A stretch of 64,000 nt of DNA, taken from positions 34,670-98,669 of the forward strand of contig CAYQES010000008.1 in assembly GCA_964416595.1 (NCBI GenBank), given 5' to 3'. Made by a program: the position numbers and the translations under genes. Numbering within the stretch: position 1 is the stretch's first letter; the number at the start of each line of letters is the position of its first letter. Of this stretch, positions 6,551-15,417 are shown piece by piece. The notes beneath the pieces were generated by a model, which was given only the letters and a program-made list of their open reading frames with translations, had not been told where the DNA came from and did no database searches. Origin of the DNA: JAKFYM01 sp964416595 (GTDB lineage: Bacteria > Bdellovibrionota > UBA1018 > CAIPTA01).

Positions 6551-7558
6551 TCACACCCCGTAATAGGAGCGGTACCACTGCACAAAACGCCTTACGCCCT
6601 CTTTTACGGGGGTGGCCGGGCGGAAACCCACGTCTTGCTCAAGGTCCGAAACGTCCGCATAGGTGGCGGGCACATCGCCTGCCTGCAGGGGCAGGAAGTT
6701 TTTTTGGGCTTTTTTACCCACGGCTTCCTCGATGGCGGAGATGAAATCCATGAGCTCCACGGGATCGTTATTGCCGATATTGTAGAGTCGATAAGGTGCG
6801 GAGCTCGAGGCCGGATCGGGCTCATTGGAATCCCACTGGCTATTCGGCTGGGCAACTTTATCTAAAGCCCGCACCACGCCCTCCACGATATCGCTCACGA
6901 AGGTAAAATCCCGGCGCATTTTACCCTGGTTAAACACATCGATGGGCTTACCCTCGAGGATCGCCTTGGTGAAAAGAAAGAGCGCCATATCGGGCCGGCC
7001 CCAAGGCCCATACACAGTGAAAAACCGCAGGCCCGTAACCGGCATTCGGTAGAGATGAGAATACGTATGGGCCATGAGCTCGTTAGCTTTTTTCGTGGCC
7101 GCATAGAGCGAGAGCGGATGATCCACATTTTGGTGCACGGAAAAAGGCATAGCTGTGTTCATGCCGTACACAGAAGAAGTGGAGGCGTAGACCAAATGCT
7201 CCACCTTATGGTGCCGGCAGCCTTCGAGAATGTGCAAAAAACCGGTCACGTTGCTGTCCACATACACATGGGGATTTTGGATCGAATAGCGCACACCGGC
7301 TTGAGCCGCGAGATGCGCCACCCGCTGGGGTTTTTCTTGGGCGAAAAGCTTTTCCACACCCTCCCGATCAGCCAAATCCATGCGGTAGAAACGGAAATTT
7401 TTCTGACCCTGCAACATCTTGAGACGGGCTTCTTTTAAACTCACGTCGTAATAATCGTTGAGGTTATCGAGGCCAATCACCTCATCTCCCCGGGCGAGCA
7501 ATGCCTGGGAAAGATGAAAGCCAATAAATCCTGCGGCGCCCGTAACAAGAATTTTCAT
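6551..7558 (-). CDS. UDP-uronate 4-epimerase, CapI/TviC type
   Basis: 335 residues from the ATG that overlaps the stop of the upstream dehydrogenase gene (ATGA). An ATG three codons earlier is possible but would overlap more. It is an extended SDR epimerase: GAAGFIG nucleotide-binding loop (7-13), then DNLNDYYDVSLKEARL, which is diagnostic of UDP-glucuronate 4-epimerases of the CapI family, a catalytic TSSVYG segment, and YAATK supplying Tyr and Lys. It would interconvert the gluco and galacto forms of a UDP-uronic acid made by the neighbouring 6-dehydrogenase. Whether the substrate is UDP-GlcA or the N-acetyl form depends on that dehydrogenase; the TviB-like partner favours the N-acetylated form. 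Confidence 0.85.
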   Translation of the reverse strand: MKILVTGAAGFIGFHLSQALLARGDEVIGLDNLNDYYDVSLKEARLKMLQGQKNFRFYRMDLADREGVEKLFAQEKPQRVAHLAAQAGVRYSIQNPHVYVDSNVTGFLHILEGCRHHKVEHLVYASTSSVYGMNTAMPFSVHQNVDHPLSLYAATKKANELMAHTYSHLYRMPVTGLRFFTVYGPWGRPDMALFLFTKAILEGKPIDVFNQGKMRRDFTFVSDIVEGVVRALDKVAQPNSQWDSNEPDPASSSAPYRLYNIGNNDPVELMDFISAIEEAVGKKAQKNFLPLQAGDVPATYADVSDLEQDVGFRPATPVKEGVRRFVQWYRSYYGV

Positions 7559-8841
7559 AGACGCCACACTTCCAGCCCGAGTTTTTTCAACTGGGCCCGG
7601 TCAAAAGTAGATTTGATGTCGATAAACGGAGCGCCATGACTCGTACGCCGGGAAAGCTCAGTGAGGTCTAAGCCTAAAACTTCCTTATGGGGAACGGCGG
7701 CGATCACGGCTTCGTATTTCGAGTGTGCCCGCCAATCGATGAGCTCAATGCCATACTCATGCTTGGCTTCGGCGGCGCTCGCGATGGGATCCCAAACATG
7801 CACATCGGCGCCGTAGCTTTGCAGTTCCCGGATCATATCCACCACCTTGGAGTTCCGTAGATCCGAGCAATTTTCTTTGAACGTGATCCCAAGCACCAGC
7901 ACGGGCGCGTTCTTCACGTTACGCCCCGTGGATATCATTTTTTTCACGGTCTGCTCGGCCACGTAGAAACCCATGCCGTCGTTGATCCTGCGGCCCGCCA
8001 AAATCACCTGGGGGTGGTAGCCTAAGATTTCCGCTTTGTGGGTGAGGTAATAGGGATCCACGCCGATGCAATGGCCGCCCACCAAGCCCGGTTTGAAAGG
8101 AAGGAAATTCCACTTAGTGCCAGCGGCTTTTAACACATCCGCCGTATCAATCCCCATTTTGTGGAAAATGATCGAAAGCTCATTCATCAAAGCGATGTTC
8201 AAATCCCGCTGGGTGTTTTCAATCACCTTGGCGGCTTCAGCCACCTTGATGCTCGCGGCCCTGTGCACACCCGCTTCCACCACTTGTTCGTAGAGCCAAG
8301 CTACTTGCTCGAGGGTTTTTTCATCCTGACCCGCCACCACCTTAATGATTCTCTCGAGGGTGTGCTCTTTATCCCCCGGGTTGATCCGCTCAGGAGAATA
8401 GCCCACTTGGAAATCCGGCCCACACTTTAAGCCCGATTCCCGCTCGAGGATCGGTACGCAATACTCCTCCGTTACGCCGGGATAAACGGTGGATTCATAG
8501 ATCACGATCGCGCCTTTTTTTAGGTTCTGGCCCACTGTAGTGCTGGCTTTTTCTAGGGGCGTTAGATCCGGGCGATTGGCATTGTCGATCGGCGTGGGCA
8601 CGGCCACCACAATGAAATCCGCTTGCTTCAAGGCTTTGGGATCCGTGGTGTATTCGATCTGGTTGGCGGCCGTGAATGCCTCTCCTGGCATTTCACCCGA
8701 GGGATCGTTACCCGCTTGATAGGCCCGCACTTTGGTTTGGGAAAGATCAAATCCAATGGTTTTTAATTTGCGACCAAAGCCCAAGGCCAGTGGCAAGCCC
8801 ACATAACCCAGACCTAAAACTGCCACCGTTTTTTGAGCCAC
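7555..8841 (-). CDS. UDP-GlcNAc/GalNAc 6-dehydrogenase, TviB/WbpO type
   Basis: 428 residues from a GTG at 8841 with TGAGG five bases upstream. It has the UDP-glucose/GDP-mannose dehydrogenase fold: NAD loop LGLGYVGLPLA (9-19), VVAVPTPI (78-85), YSPERINPGDKEH (148-160), Lys205 and the nucleophilic Cys258 in GGHCIGVDPYYLTHKA (255-270). The last string, with LTHKA, is the signature of the TviB/WbpO branch that oxidises UDP-N-acetylhexosamines to the uronic acids. It performs two NAD-dependent oxidations at C6 in the cytoplasm. It is the first gene of the minus-strand operon with the CapI-type epimerase and RfbH, driven from the dyad promoter region at 8933-9096. Confidence 0.9.
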   Translation of the reverse strand: MAQKTVAVLGLGYVGLPLALGFGRKLKTIGFDLSQTKVRAYQAGNDPSGEMPGEAFTAANQIEYTTDPKALKQADFIVVAVPTPIDNANRPDLTPLEKASTTVGQNLKKGAIVIYESTVYPGVTEEYCVPILERESGLKCGPDFQVGYSPERINPGDKEHTLERIIKVVAGQDEKTLEQVAWLYEQVVEAGVHRAASIKVAEAAKVIENTQRDLNIALMNELSIIFHKMGIDTADVLKAAGTKWNFLPFKPGLVGGHCIGVDPYYLTHKAEILGYHPQVILAGRRINDGMGFYVAEQTVKKMISTGRNVKNAPVLVLGITFKENCSDLRNSKVVDMIRELQSYGADVHVWDPIASAAEAKHEYGIELIDWRAHSKYEAVIAAVPHKEVLGLDLTELSRRTSHGAPFIDIKSTFDRAQLKKLGLEVWRL

Positions 8842-8932
8842 TTAGCCTCACTTTTCTTATAAAGACGCCCCGCAACAAAATCGGGGATTTCCCTTGGATT
8901 ACCCCATGATACGCCAGAACGCATCAAAATAT

Positions 8933-9096
8933 TATTGTGAGAAGATAAGGGTGCAAAGTGAAGGGTCGATTATCGATCGTTTAGTGGCCAAAAAGCGAAC
9001 CCTAGGAGGAAAAAAGATAAAGATATCCAGAAAGTGGCAGCACCGATTGTGGCCAATTTTCGACCCCGGGTCTTGCACCCTTATCTCCTCACAATA
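8933..9096. promoter_or_regulatory. Long inverted repeat with outward-facing promoters
   Basis: The arms 8933-8969 and 9060-9096 are imperfect inverted copies (37 bp each, about 29-30 matches) around 90 bp of unique sequence. Each arm carries TTGCAC followed 16 bases later by a TA-rich hexamer pointing outward: TATAGA at 9095-9100 towards the gene at 9109, and TAATAT on the minus strand towards the dehydrogenase gene at 8841. The rest of the 8842-9108 gap is unremarkable. It can be read as two matched divergent promoters sharing one regulator site, or as a small MITE-like element; no other copy was seen in this window. Confidence 0.5.
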
Positions 9097-9100
9097 TAGA
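9073..9100 (+). promoter_or_regulatory. Candidate promoter of the 9109 operon
   Basis: TTGCAC (9073-9078), a 16-base spacer and TATAGA (9095-9100) lie directly before the ATG at 9109. Transcription would begin only a few bases before the start codon, giving a very short or absent leader. The match to the consensus is moderate. Confidence 0.35.
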
Positions 9101-9108
9101 AGAAGAGG

Positions 9109-10455
9109 ATGACCGAAAACTCTTGGGATCCTAAGGCCTGGAAAGATGCCCTCTGCAGGCATCCCGCCACCCTTACCCTGCGAGACTTCTCTATCCTAGA
9201 GTATGTGTTTCTCATCGCCACCCTCATTCTCTCCTTTGGCTTTAGCTTCGGGGGGGTAGACTTCGCCAAATCAGGCATCCCGATACAATTAGGAGAAAGT
9301 TTCGGAGGCATCGAAAACCTCACGCCCAAGATTTTTCCCATGGAAATGTACTTGGTTTTTATCGGCACGCTCACCTTGGCTTTTGTAAAAAAATGGCACC
9401 TACGGAGCTGGCGTCAGCCTTTACTTCTGTTTGTAACATTTTTGCTACTATTGGGACTGGTGCGCTTAAGTTTTGAAATCCGCGAAAATCCGCTACTCAC
9501 CATCAGAAACTCGGCCTTCCTTTGGTATCTTTCATTGCCGCTCCTGCTACTGCTATTGCCTGTGCGGAGGGAAGCCTTAAGTTTCACCGTAAAAGCCCAC
9601 TTAGTGGTTTTAGCTCTATTCCTAAATTTTATTTCAATCTTTCCTTTTTTTATCGGAGAAAAAGGCACCAATTTTTGGTTTGTGGAAATTGGAATTTGTT
9701 ACCTTGTCACCTTTCTACTGTTCACACGTCACAAATATTTGGCCTACTTCGGCTTCTTTGTGATCGGCATCAATTTCGGCAGTGCTTATTTTGAAAAGTT
9801 CCAAAGAACCGTTTTATTAGGCTCTATTCTTACTCCCATTCTGCTGTATGTGTTTTTACGATTAAACCTTGTTCAAAACGTTATTTATTGGAAAAGATTA
9901 TTAGTTATTATCCCTGGGTTTCTTTTTGGGATGTTGCTGTACGCCGATTTCAATTTCCTCAAAGTAAAAGAGGAAGCAACCAATGCAAGCCCATTGATCA
10001 AAGCCGAAACCACAAAAGAAGGAGTGGAAAAATTCCGACTCCATCTGTGGCTAGAGGCTTCAGAAAAATTTCTCGCTCACCCTTTCGTTGGCATTGGCTT
10101 TCACCGGCAAGTGGTGGAAAAAATCTACGCAGGAGGCGGCAAATATATCCCCAATGATGGATCCTTTGACACTCCAGGATCGCCCTCCATCTCCGGGCCA
10201 CACAACAGTTATTTAAACGCCCTAGCTCGTATTGGAATTTTTGGCGTTCTCTTGCTATTAGCTCATCTGTACGCCGGCTACCTTTTGGTAAAAAATGGCC
10301 TGATCTATGAATTCTTTTTACTCCTCGGCCAAATGATCTACGCTTTTTTTAATGTGGGCTTAGAAGGGCCCGCAAGGAGTTTTCAATTATTGTTAGTATT
10401 GGCGATCGCCCTCAAGACAGAGCAACTTTTTTCTGGAAAACAAAATGCCAGCTAA
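9109..10455 (+). CDS. Wzy/WaaL-type O-antigen polymerase or ligase membrane protein
   Basis: 448 residues with about ten or more hydrophobic segments, for example YVFLIATLILSFGFSFGG near 27-44, LLLFVTFLLLLGLVRL and SLPLLLLLLPV. The Wzy_C signature, a large periplasmic loop ending in HPFVGIGFH and then GPHNSYLNALARIGIFG (about 363-379), matches the conserved H-N-X-Y-L and E/R-X-G-X-X-G pattern shared by O-antigen polymerases and ligases. It would join or polymerise lipid-linked repeat units at the periplasmic side of the inner membrane. Sequence alone does not separate polymerase from ligase. It is the first gene of a plus-strand operon and overlaps the following HAD gene by 11 bases. Confidence 0.8.
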   Translation: MTENSWDPKAWKDALCRHPATLTLRDFSILEYVFLIATLILSFGFSFGGVDFAKSGIPIQLGESFGGIENLTPKIFPMEMYLVFIGTLTLAFVKKWHLRSWRQPLLLFVTFLLLLGLVRLSFEIRENPLLTIRNSAFLWYLSLPLLLLLLPVRREALSFTVKAHLVVLALFLNFISIFPFFIGEKGTNFWFVEIGICYLVTFLLFTRHKYLAYFGFFVIGINFGSAYFEKFQRTVLLGSILTPILLYVFLRLNLVQNVIYWKRLLVIIPGFLFGMLLYADFNFLKVKEEATNASPLIKAETTKEGVEKFRLHLWLEASEKFLAHPFVGIGFHRQVVEKIYAGGGKYIPNDGSFDTPGSPSISGPHNSYLNALARIGIFGVLLLLAHLYAGYLLVKNGLIYEFFLLLGQMIYAFFNVGLEGPARSFQLLLVLAIALKTEQLFSGKQNAS

Positions 10456-11089
10456 AGCCCTATGCTTAGATCTAGATGGAACCCTGGCTGATAGTCTGCA
10501 CGTCATGCGAAAAGTTTATGAGCAGGTAATGGCAGGATTAAACCTGCCCAGTAGCGACCAAGAATTCCAAGAACTGAATGGCCCGCCCTTGCCAAAAATA
10601 GTGGCCATACTGAAAGCCAAGCACGGCTTAGTGATCGAAGAACAAGTGCTTTTAAAAAAATACCTTCAAACCGTGAAGGCCGCATACCAAACGGTTCAAC
10701 CCTCGCCAGGAGCCAGGGAACTTTTGCAATCCGCCGTAAAAGATGGCTGGTGCTGCGTGGTGGTTACTTCAAATAGCGAAGACTTGGCCAAAGAATGGCT
10801 AGAGTCAACCAAACTAGCCGCGTATTTCTCGGCCATCGTGGGTTTAGAATCCATAAAAAAAGGTAAACCCGATCCGGAGCCTTATCTAAAAGCCTTAGAA
10901 ATGGTGAAGGCCACTCCCGCAACGGCTTTTGCTGTGGAAGATTCTGCTACTGGCTGGCAATCAGCCACTGCGGCTGGGTTACGGGTCTATCTTTACTGCG
11001 ATCCTAAAAATCCTTTTGGTCTCAACGCCCGTAGGATCCAGCGTTTGGAAGAAATGATTCCAATCTTAAAAGCCTGGAAAGAGCCATGA
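10445..11089 (+). CDS. HAD-superfamily phosphatase
   Basis: 214 residues. All four HAD motifs are present: motif I DLDGTLADS (9-17, nucleophile Asp9 and Asp11), motif II VVTSNSED (about 99-106), motif III lysine in KKGKPDPEPY and motif IV VEDSATG. The helical cap between motifs I and II is that of phosphoglycolate phosphatase-like enzymes. In this context it may dephosphorylate a sugar-phosphate or a nonulosonic acid 9-phosphate, but PseI/NeuB of the kind present here do not need one. It overlaps the membrane protein before it by 11 bases and the Nudix-like gene after it by 4 (ATGA at 11086). Confidence 0.8.
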   Translation: MPAKALCLDLDGTLADSLHVMRKVYEQVMAGLNLPSSDQEFQELNGPPLPKIVAILKAKHGLVIEEQVLLKKYLQTVKAAYQTVQPSPGARELLQSAVKDGWCCVVVTSNSEDLAKEWLESTKLAAYFSAIVGLESIKKGKPDPEPYLKALEMVKATPATAFAVEDSATGWQSATAAGLRVYLYCDPKNPFGLNARRIQRLEEMIPILKAWKEP

Positions 11090-11784
11090 GCTCTGTTTTG
11101 CCTTGGCAACCCATTCCAGTGGATTTTCGCGTGGAAATTGATCCTCGCCCCCTCAGCTTTTCTCCCGCCATAGAAGAGGTGGTGGAAAAAATTTGGGCAG
11201 CAGAAAAACAAAAACGCGGTGATTCGCTTACCAATGGGGAATTATTTAGCTTTGATCGCTGGGAAAAAAATATCTGCTATGTGCGCCCCACGGACTACCG
11301 CCATTTTTTAGCACAGCTGCGAAAGCCTGAGCTGCATGCCTCCTTAAAAATCCAAACGCTTTCTGTTAATGGCCTTACCATTTACCAAGATTCACTCTTA
11401 ATGGGATTGCGTGCACAGCATTTGGTGCAAAGTCCGGGCTATTGGGAACTCGTGCCCTCCGGTGGGCTTTCTTCAGCTGGCCGCAAGGGCAATGAGCTTT
11501 CTTACCAAGAGCAGCTATATGTGGAACTTTTAGAGGAAACGGGCATTGGCCCTGCTTCGGTGGAAAAAATTCTACCCTTAGGTTGGGCCCTGGATCCACA
11601 AACCCATATTCTAGAAATCGCCGCAGAGATTCAACTCAAGAACACCCAAAAAATCCAAGCACCGAGTGGCGAATATGAGCGCTTGAATGAAATCCCTCTT
11701 AGCCAAGTGGCCGGCTTCTGCGGCACCCACTCTTTATTGCCTTTTTCCCTGGAGCTTTTGCGTTTTCGCACCTTAGTGGAATAG
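11086..11784 (+). CDS. Nudix-like hydrolase
   Basis: 232 residues. The middle of the protein resembles a Nudix domain: GYWELVPSGGLSS (about 123-135), then QLYVELLEETGIG (about 148-160), corresponding to the Nudix box G-X5-E-X7-R-E-U-X-E-E-X-G-U. The leading part is stretched and the usual Arg before Glu is Val, so the box is degenerate. The N-terminal 100 residues are family-specific. It may act on a nucleotide-sugar or nucleoside diphosphate; catalysis is uncertain. It starts at an ATGA overlap with the HAD gene, and the following PseI gene begins 76 bases later behind its own strong ribosome site, so it probably closes a sub-operon. Confidence 0.6.
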   Translation: MSSVLPWQPIPVDFRVEIDPRPLSFSPAIEEVVEKIWAAEKQKRGDSLTNGELFSFDRWEKNICYVRPTDYRHFLAQLRKPELHASLKIQTLSVNGLTIYQDSLLMGLRAQHLVQSPGYWELVPSGGLSSAGRKGNELSYQEQLYVELLEETGIGPASVEKILPLGWALDPQTHILEIAAEIQLKNTQKIQAPSGEYERLNEIPLSQVAGFCGTHSLLPFSLELLRFRTLVE

Positions 11785-11860
11785 CGCATCGCATTATCTT
11801 ACGAAAATCAGGCTCCGCTTCCCACTTTATGCTAATTCCAAAAGCTCAAGGAGAAAACGG

Positions 11861-12913
11861 ATGCGCGATATCACCATTGGTAAATTTAGCATCGGCGCCA
11901 ATCACCCGCCCTTCGTGGTGGCGGAACTTTCTGGCAACCATAATCAATCCCTAGAGAAAGCTTTAGAAATCGTTGAGGCCGCCGCAAAAACCGGAGCCCA
12001 CGCTCTCAAAATCCAAACCTATACTCCTGACACCATGACCCTCGATGTAAAAGACGGGGATTTTTTTATCAGCGAACCCACAAGCCTGTGGAAGGGCCGC
12101 TCCCTCTATGAACTATATGGCGAAGCCCTCACGCCCTGGGATTGGCATGGCCCCATTTTCGAGCGCTGTAAAAAACTGGGGCTTCTCGCGTTCTCCACTC
12201 CTTTCGATGAAACCGCCGTGGATTTTTTAGAAAAATTCGATCCTCCCTGCCACAAAATTGCTTCTTTCGAAAACACGGATTTACGGCTGATCCGGAAAGC
12301 TGCATCCACCGGGCGCCCGCTCATTATTTCCACGGGTATGGCAAGCCTGGCTGATCTAGAAGAAAGTGTGACTGTGGCCCGGGAAGCGGGCTGCAAAGAT
12401 TTGATCCTCTTAAAATGCACGAGTGCCTATCCTGCAAATCCGGAAGAAATTCACTTGGCCACGATTCCCCACTTAAGAGAAATGTTTGGCTGCCAAGTTG
12501 GGCTCTCGGATCACACCTTAGGGATTGGTGTTTCTGTGGCCAGCGTGGCTTTAGGCGCCACTTTCATCGAAAAACATTTCACCCTGGATCGTTCCCAGGG
12601 AGGCGTAGATTCCGCCTTTTCCATGGAACCCGCGGAAATGAAGATGCTCGTGGCAGAAAGCAAAAAAGCCTGGCAAGCGGTAGGGCAAGTGCAATACGGG
12701 CGCACGGCTTCGGAGCAAAAATCTATCCAGTTCCGCCGCTCACTTTATATTTCCAGAGATGTTCGCAAGGGCGAAAAACTCAGCTCCGAAAATGTGCGCG
12801 TGGTGCGTCCGGGCCGGGGCCTACCGCCAAAATTTTATGATCTCGTGCTGGGCAAAACCGTGAACCGGGATTTGCGTAAAGGCACTGCTTTGAGCTGGGA
12901 TCTTATTGGGTAG
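11861..12913 (+). CDS. pseI: Pseudaminic acid synthase
   Basis: 350 residues behind an AAGGAG site. It is a NeuB-type TIM barrel with a C-terminal SAF (antifreeze-like) domain. The N-terminal AELSGNHNQ (21-29) and the KIQTYTPDTMTLD-like segment (49-61) are specific for PseI rather than NeuB or LegI. Barrel motifs STPFDE and ISTGMAS and the metal/PEP site SDHTLG follow, and SAF residues RRSLYISRDVRKGE start near 289. It condenses phosphoenolpyruvate with 6-deoxy-AltdiNAc to give pseudaminic acid. Partner genes PseB, PseC and a PseF-type transferase are 35 kb away (47007-49853), an unusual split of the pathway. The next gene begins 3 bases after its stop. Confidence 0.9.
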   Translation: MRDITIGKFSIGANHPPFVVAELSGNHNQSLEKALEIVEAAAKTGAHALKIQTYTPDTMTLDVKDGDFFISEPTSLWKGRSLYELYGEALTPWDWHGPIFERCKKLGLLAFSTPFDETAVDFLEKFDPPCHKIASFENTDLRLIRKAASTGRPLIISTGMASLADLEESVTVAREAGCKDLILLKCTSAYPANPEEIHLATIPHLREMFGCQVGLSDHTLGIGVSVASVALGATFIEKHFTLDRSQGGVDSAFSMEPAEMKMLVAESKKAWQAVGQVQYGRTASEQKSIQFRRSLYISRDVRKGEKLSSENVRVVRPGRGLPPKFYDLVLGKTVNRDLRKGTALSWDLIG

Positions 12914-12915
12914 AC

Positions 12916-14331
12916 ATGAAAATTCTTTTTCTAGGATATCCCCATAGCCGCCTGATTCCTTGGTTGCGGGAGGAAGGCTACGAAGTGGTACAAACCCAAG
13001 ATCCCATCTCTGGAGATGGCAAAGAACATCAGGGTTTTGATTGGGTGATTAGCTTTGGTTATCGCCATATTTTGAAAAAAAATTTCCTAGAACGCTTTCC
13101 TGACCGGGTCGTTAACTTGCACATCTCTCTTCTGCCCTGGAATCGAGGCGTGGATCCGGTTTTCTGGAGCTATATCGAAGGAACCCCGCGAGGGATTACT
13201 TTGCACTATATTTCACCAGGCGTAGATACAGGCGATATCATTGCGCAAAAGAAAATGGATTTTTCAGAAAACGCAACGCTCGGGCAAGTAAATAAAAACT
13301 TAAAATCGGCCATAGAAGATTATTTTATTGAATACTGGCCAATGATTTTGGCAGGCACCACTCCCCGAAAGCCACAAGAGGGAATTGGCAGCTTTCACCG
13401 GCACAGGGATCGGGTTCCCCTCAATCACTTACTCACGCAAGACATGGACACGCCCGTAAAAAATTTAGTGGCCTACGGTAAGAAGCATGGTTTACGAAAA
13501 TTCAATCCTCCACCGGGAATCCGTTTCGGCGCATGGCTCCTGGGCGGTTTAGAAACTTTAGATAGACGCCTCACCCGCGTGGCCATGCACCTCATGAAGT
13601 GGCGCACGGGCGCAAACCAACCTGTGCACCCCAAAAACCTTTTACGCGTGCGCAATCCCGAGAGCCTGTGGTTCCAAAGTTTTCTCCAGGGCCGCACAGG
13701 CGGCGAAGCCTTGGATTTAGGCGCAGGTTCCGGCGCCGTTTCCATGGCGTTAGCCCGCGCGGGATTTTCCGTAACGTCTTTGGAACTGGACGAAAAAAAT
13801 ATCCGGCAAATCGAATCTTTCAGAATCCAAGAAAAAGCCGGTCAAAAAATCACTGTGATTCGTCATAACCTAGAAGAAGGCCCATACCCGCTAGCCTCCA
13901 ACCAATACGATGTGGCCGTTTCCTGCGATGTAGTGGAGCATCTCTACGCCCGGCAACTGCATTTACGGGAAGCGGCCCGGGCATTGAAGCTTGGTGGGCT
14001 TTTGTTTGTGGCTGCCCCCAATCGTTGCACCACATGGAAAAAAATCCGCGGATTTTTCGGCCTACCCACCACCGCCGACGACGATCACAAGATCGAATAC
14101 TCTCGCGAGGAATTTTTAAAAGAAATGGCCAATGCAGGCTTCACGAAAATTATTTTTGAATCCCCCACGGTAGTGGACGCCCCGATCAATGGCCTAATCG
14201 AATTGATGGCGCCACTATCTTTGAGCCTTTATTCCTTTTTGCTCCACTGCAAAAAAATTGTGTTGCATTGGTTTCCAGGCGAAAGTTCAGGTTTTCGCAT
14301 GGTATTTGTGAAAACAGAGGCGACAGCTTGA
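12916..14331 (+). CDS. Formyltransferase-methyltransferase fusion
   Basis: 471 residues and two domains. Residues 1-150 are a methionyl-tRNA-formyltransferase-like fold with the complete catalytic triad Asn67, His69 (NLHISLLP, 67-74) and Asp104 (PGVDTGD), typical of sugar N-formyltransferases using formyl-tetrahydrofolate. Residues 240-471 form a class I SAM methyltransferase with LDLGAGSG (266-273), the acidic ribose ligand in SLELDEKN and a CDVVEHL motif IV. A linker of about 90 residues joins them. The protein could formylate an amino sugar and methylate the same or a neighbouring glycan group in the cytoplasm. It lies between PseI and a glycosyltransferase, coupled to the latter by TTGA. 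Confidence 0.85.
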   Translation: MKILFLGYPHSRLIPWLREEGYEVVQTQDPISGDGKEHQGFDWVISFGYRHILKKNFLERFPDRVVNLHISLLPWNRGVDPVFWSYIEGTPRGITLHYISPGVDTGDIIAQKKMDFSENATLGQVNKNLKSAIEDYFIEYWPMILAGTTPRKPQEGIGSFHRHRDRVPLNHLLTQDMDTPVKNLVAYGKKHGLRKFNPPPGIRFGAWLLGGLETLDRRLTRVAMHLMKWRTGANQPVHPKNLLRVRNPESLWFQSFLQGRTGGEALDLGAGSGAVSMALARAGFSVTSLELDEKNIRQIESFRIQEKAGQKITVIRHNLEEGPYPLASNQYDVAVSCDVVEHLYARQLHLREAARALKLGGLLFVAAPNRCTTWKKIRGFFGLPTTADDDHKIEYSREEFLKEMANAGFTKIIFESPTVVDAPINGLIELMAPLSLSLYSFLLHCKKIVLHWFPGESSGFRMVFVKTEATA

Positions 14332-15371
14332 AAATCCACATTCTCACGGATTTAAAAGAAGGCCCCATGGGGGGCGGTAATCAATTCTTAAAAGCCCTGC
14401 GGGAATATTTTCGTAAAAACGGAAATTACGCCGAATCCATCGCGGCCGCGAACATTGTGCTTTTCAATAGCTTCCCTTTTGGAGATTTTAAAAAAATCAA
14501 AGAACTGGCCGAAATTCATAGCGCAGGAAAAGTGGTAGTGCACCGAGTGGATGGACCCATTTCCGTGGTACGCGGTAAAGATAAAATCGTGGACCACCTC
14601 ATTAATAAAATAAATAGCTGGTTCACCGACGCCACCATCTTCCAAACCGAGTGGAGCCGTAAGGAATGTCACGCAATGGGGATGGATCATAAAACCCATG
14701 AAACCGTGGTGATCAATGGCGCCGATCCCAGCATTTTTTTCCCCCAAACAAATCCCTCTTCAGCCCACCCCAAAATTCGCATCGTAGCAACTTCTTGGTC
14801 GGATAATTGGCGCAAAGGTTTCGATGTATATGAATTCCTAGATAAACATTTAGATTTCGATCGCTATGAATTTACTTTTATTGGCAATAGCCGCGTGGCT
14901 TTTCAAAAAATTAAAAAAATTGCTCCACTTAATAGCAAAGAGCTCGCCGCCAACTTGCGGCAGCAAGATATCTATCTTACCGCCAGCGTAAATGACCCTT
15001 GCTCCAATGCGCTCATAGAGGCCATTAATTGCGGTCTACCTTGCCTCGTGAGAAATAGCGGCGGTCATCCGGAAATTTTGCAGGAAGGCGGCCTTACCTT
15101 TCAAGGTTGCGAAGATGTTTTGTCGGTTTTAGAAAAGCTGAACGCGCAAGTTCGCCAAAGGAAAGAAAAGCTGCCCCACTACTCGATCCAAAAATCTGCC
15201 CAGCAATACCTGGCCTTTATGGCGAGCCTCCCCAACCCGAAGAAATCCTCACTCTCTACTCTAAAAATAGCCTACCTCTACGCCCTCACCTACCTCTGGC
15301 ATACTTACGTGTATTGCACCCAAGCCTTGTCCAAGCGATATAACCATTTGAAACGCCTTCACTTATCTTGA
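14328..15371 (+). CDS. Glycosyltransferase family 4
   Basis: 347 residues from the TTG at 14328, whose TTGA overlaps the stop of the fusion gene; a longer upstream frame would overlap 60 bases. GT-B fold: a glycine-rich acceptor loop GPMGGGNQF near residue 12, hinge with INGADPSIFF (about 142-151), and the donor site CSNALIEAINCGLPCLVRNSG-type segment (split here as CSNALIEAINCG, then LPCLVRNSGG) with the E-X7-E-like arrangement of GT4 enzymes. The C-terminal 40 residues are basic and may bind the membrane. It transfers a nucleotide-activated sugar to the growing lipid-linked unit on the cytoplasmic face. Donor unknown. Confidence 0.82.
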   Translation: MKIHILTDLKEGPMGGGNQFLKALREYFRKNGNYAESIAAANIVLFNSFPFGDFKKIKELAEIHSAGKVVVHRVDGPISVVRGKDKIVDHLINKINSWFTDATIFQTEWSRKECHAMGMDHKTHETVVINGADPSIFFPQTNPSSAHPKIRIVATSWSDNWRKGFDVYEFLDKHLDFDRYEFTFIGNSRVAFQKIKKIAPLNSKELAANLRQQDIYLTASVNDPCSNALIEAINCGLPCLVRNSGGHPEILQEGGLTFQGCEDVLSVLEKLNAQVRQRKEKLPHYSIQKSAQQYLAFMASLPNPKKSSLSTLKIAYLYALTYLWHTYVYCTQALSKRYNHLKRLHLS

Positions 15372-15417
15372 GATGGGCTTGCATATGCTGAGCGCGTGCG
15401 TTACTTATTTGTGATCC

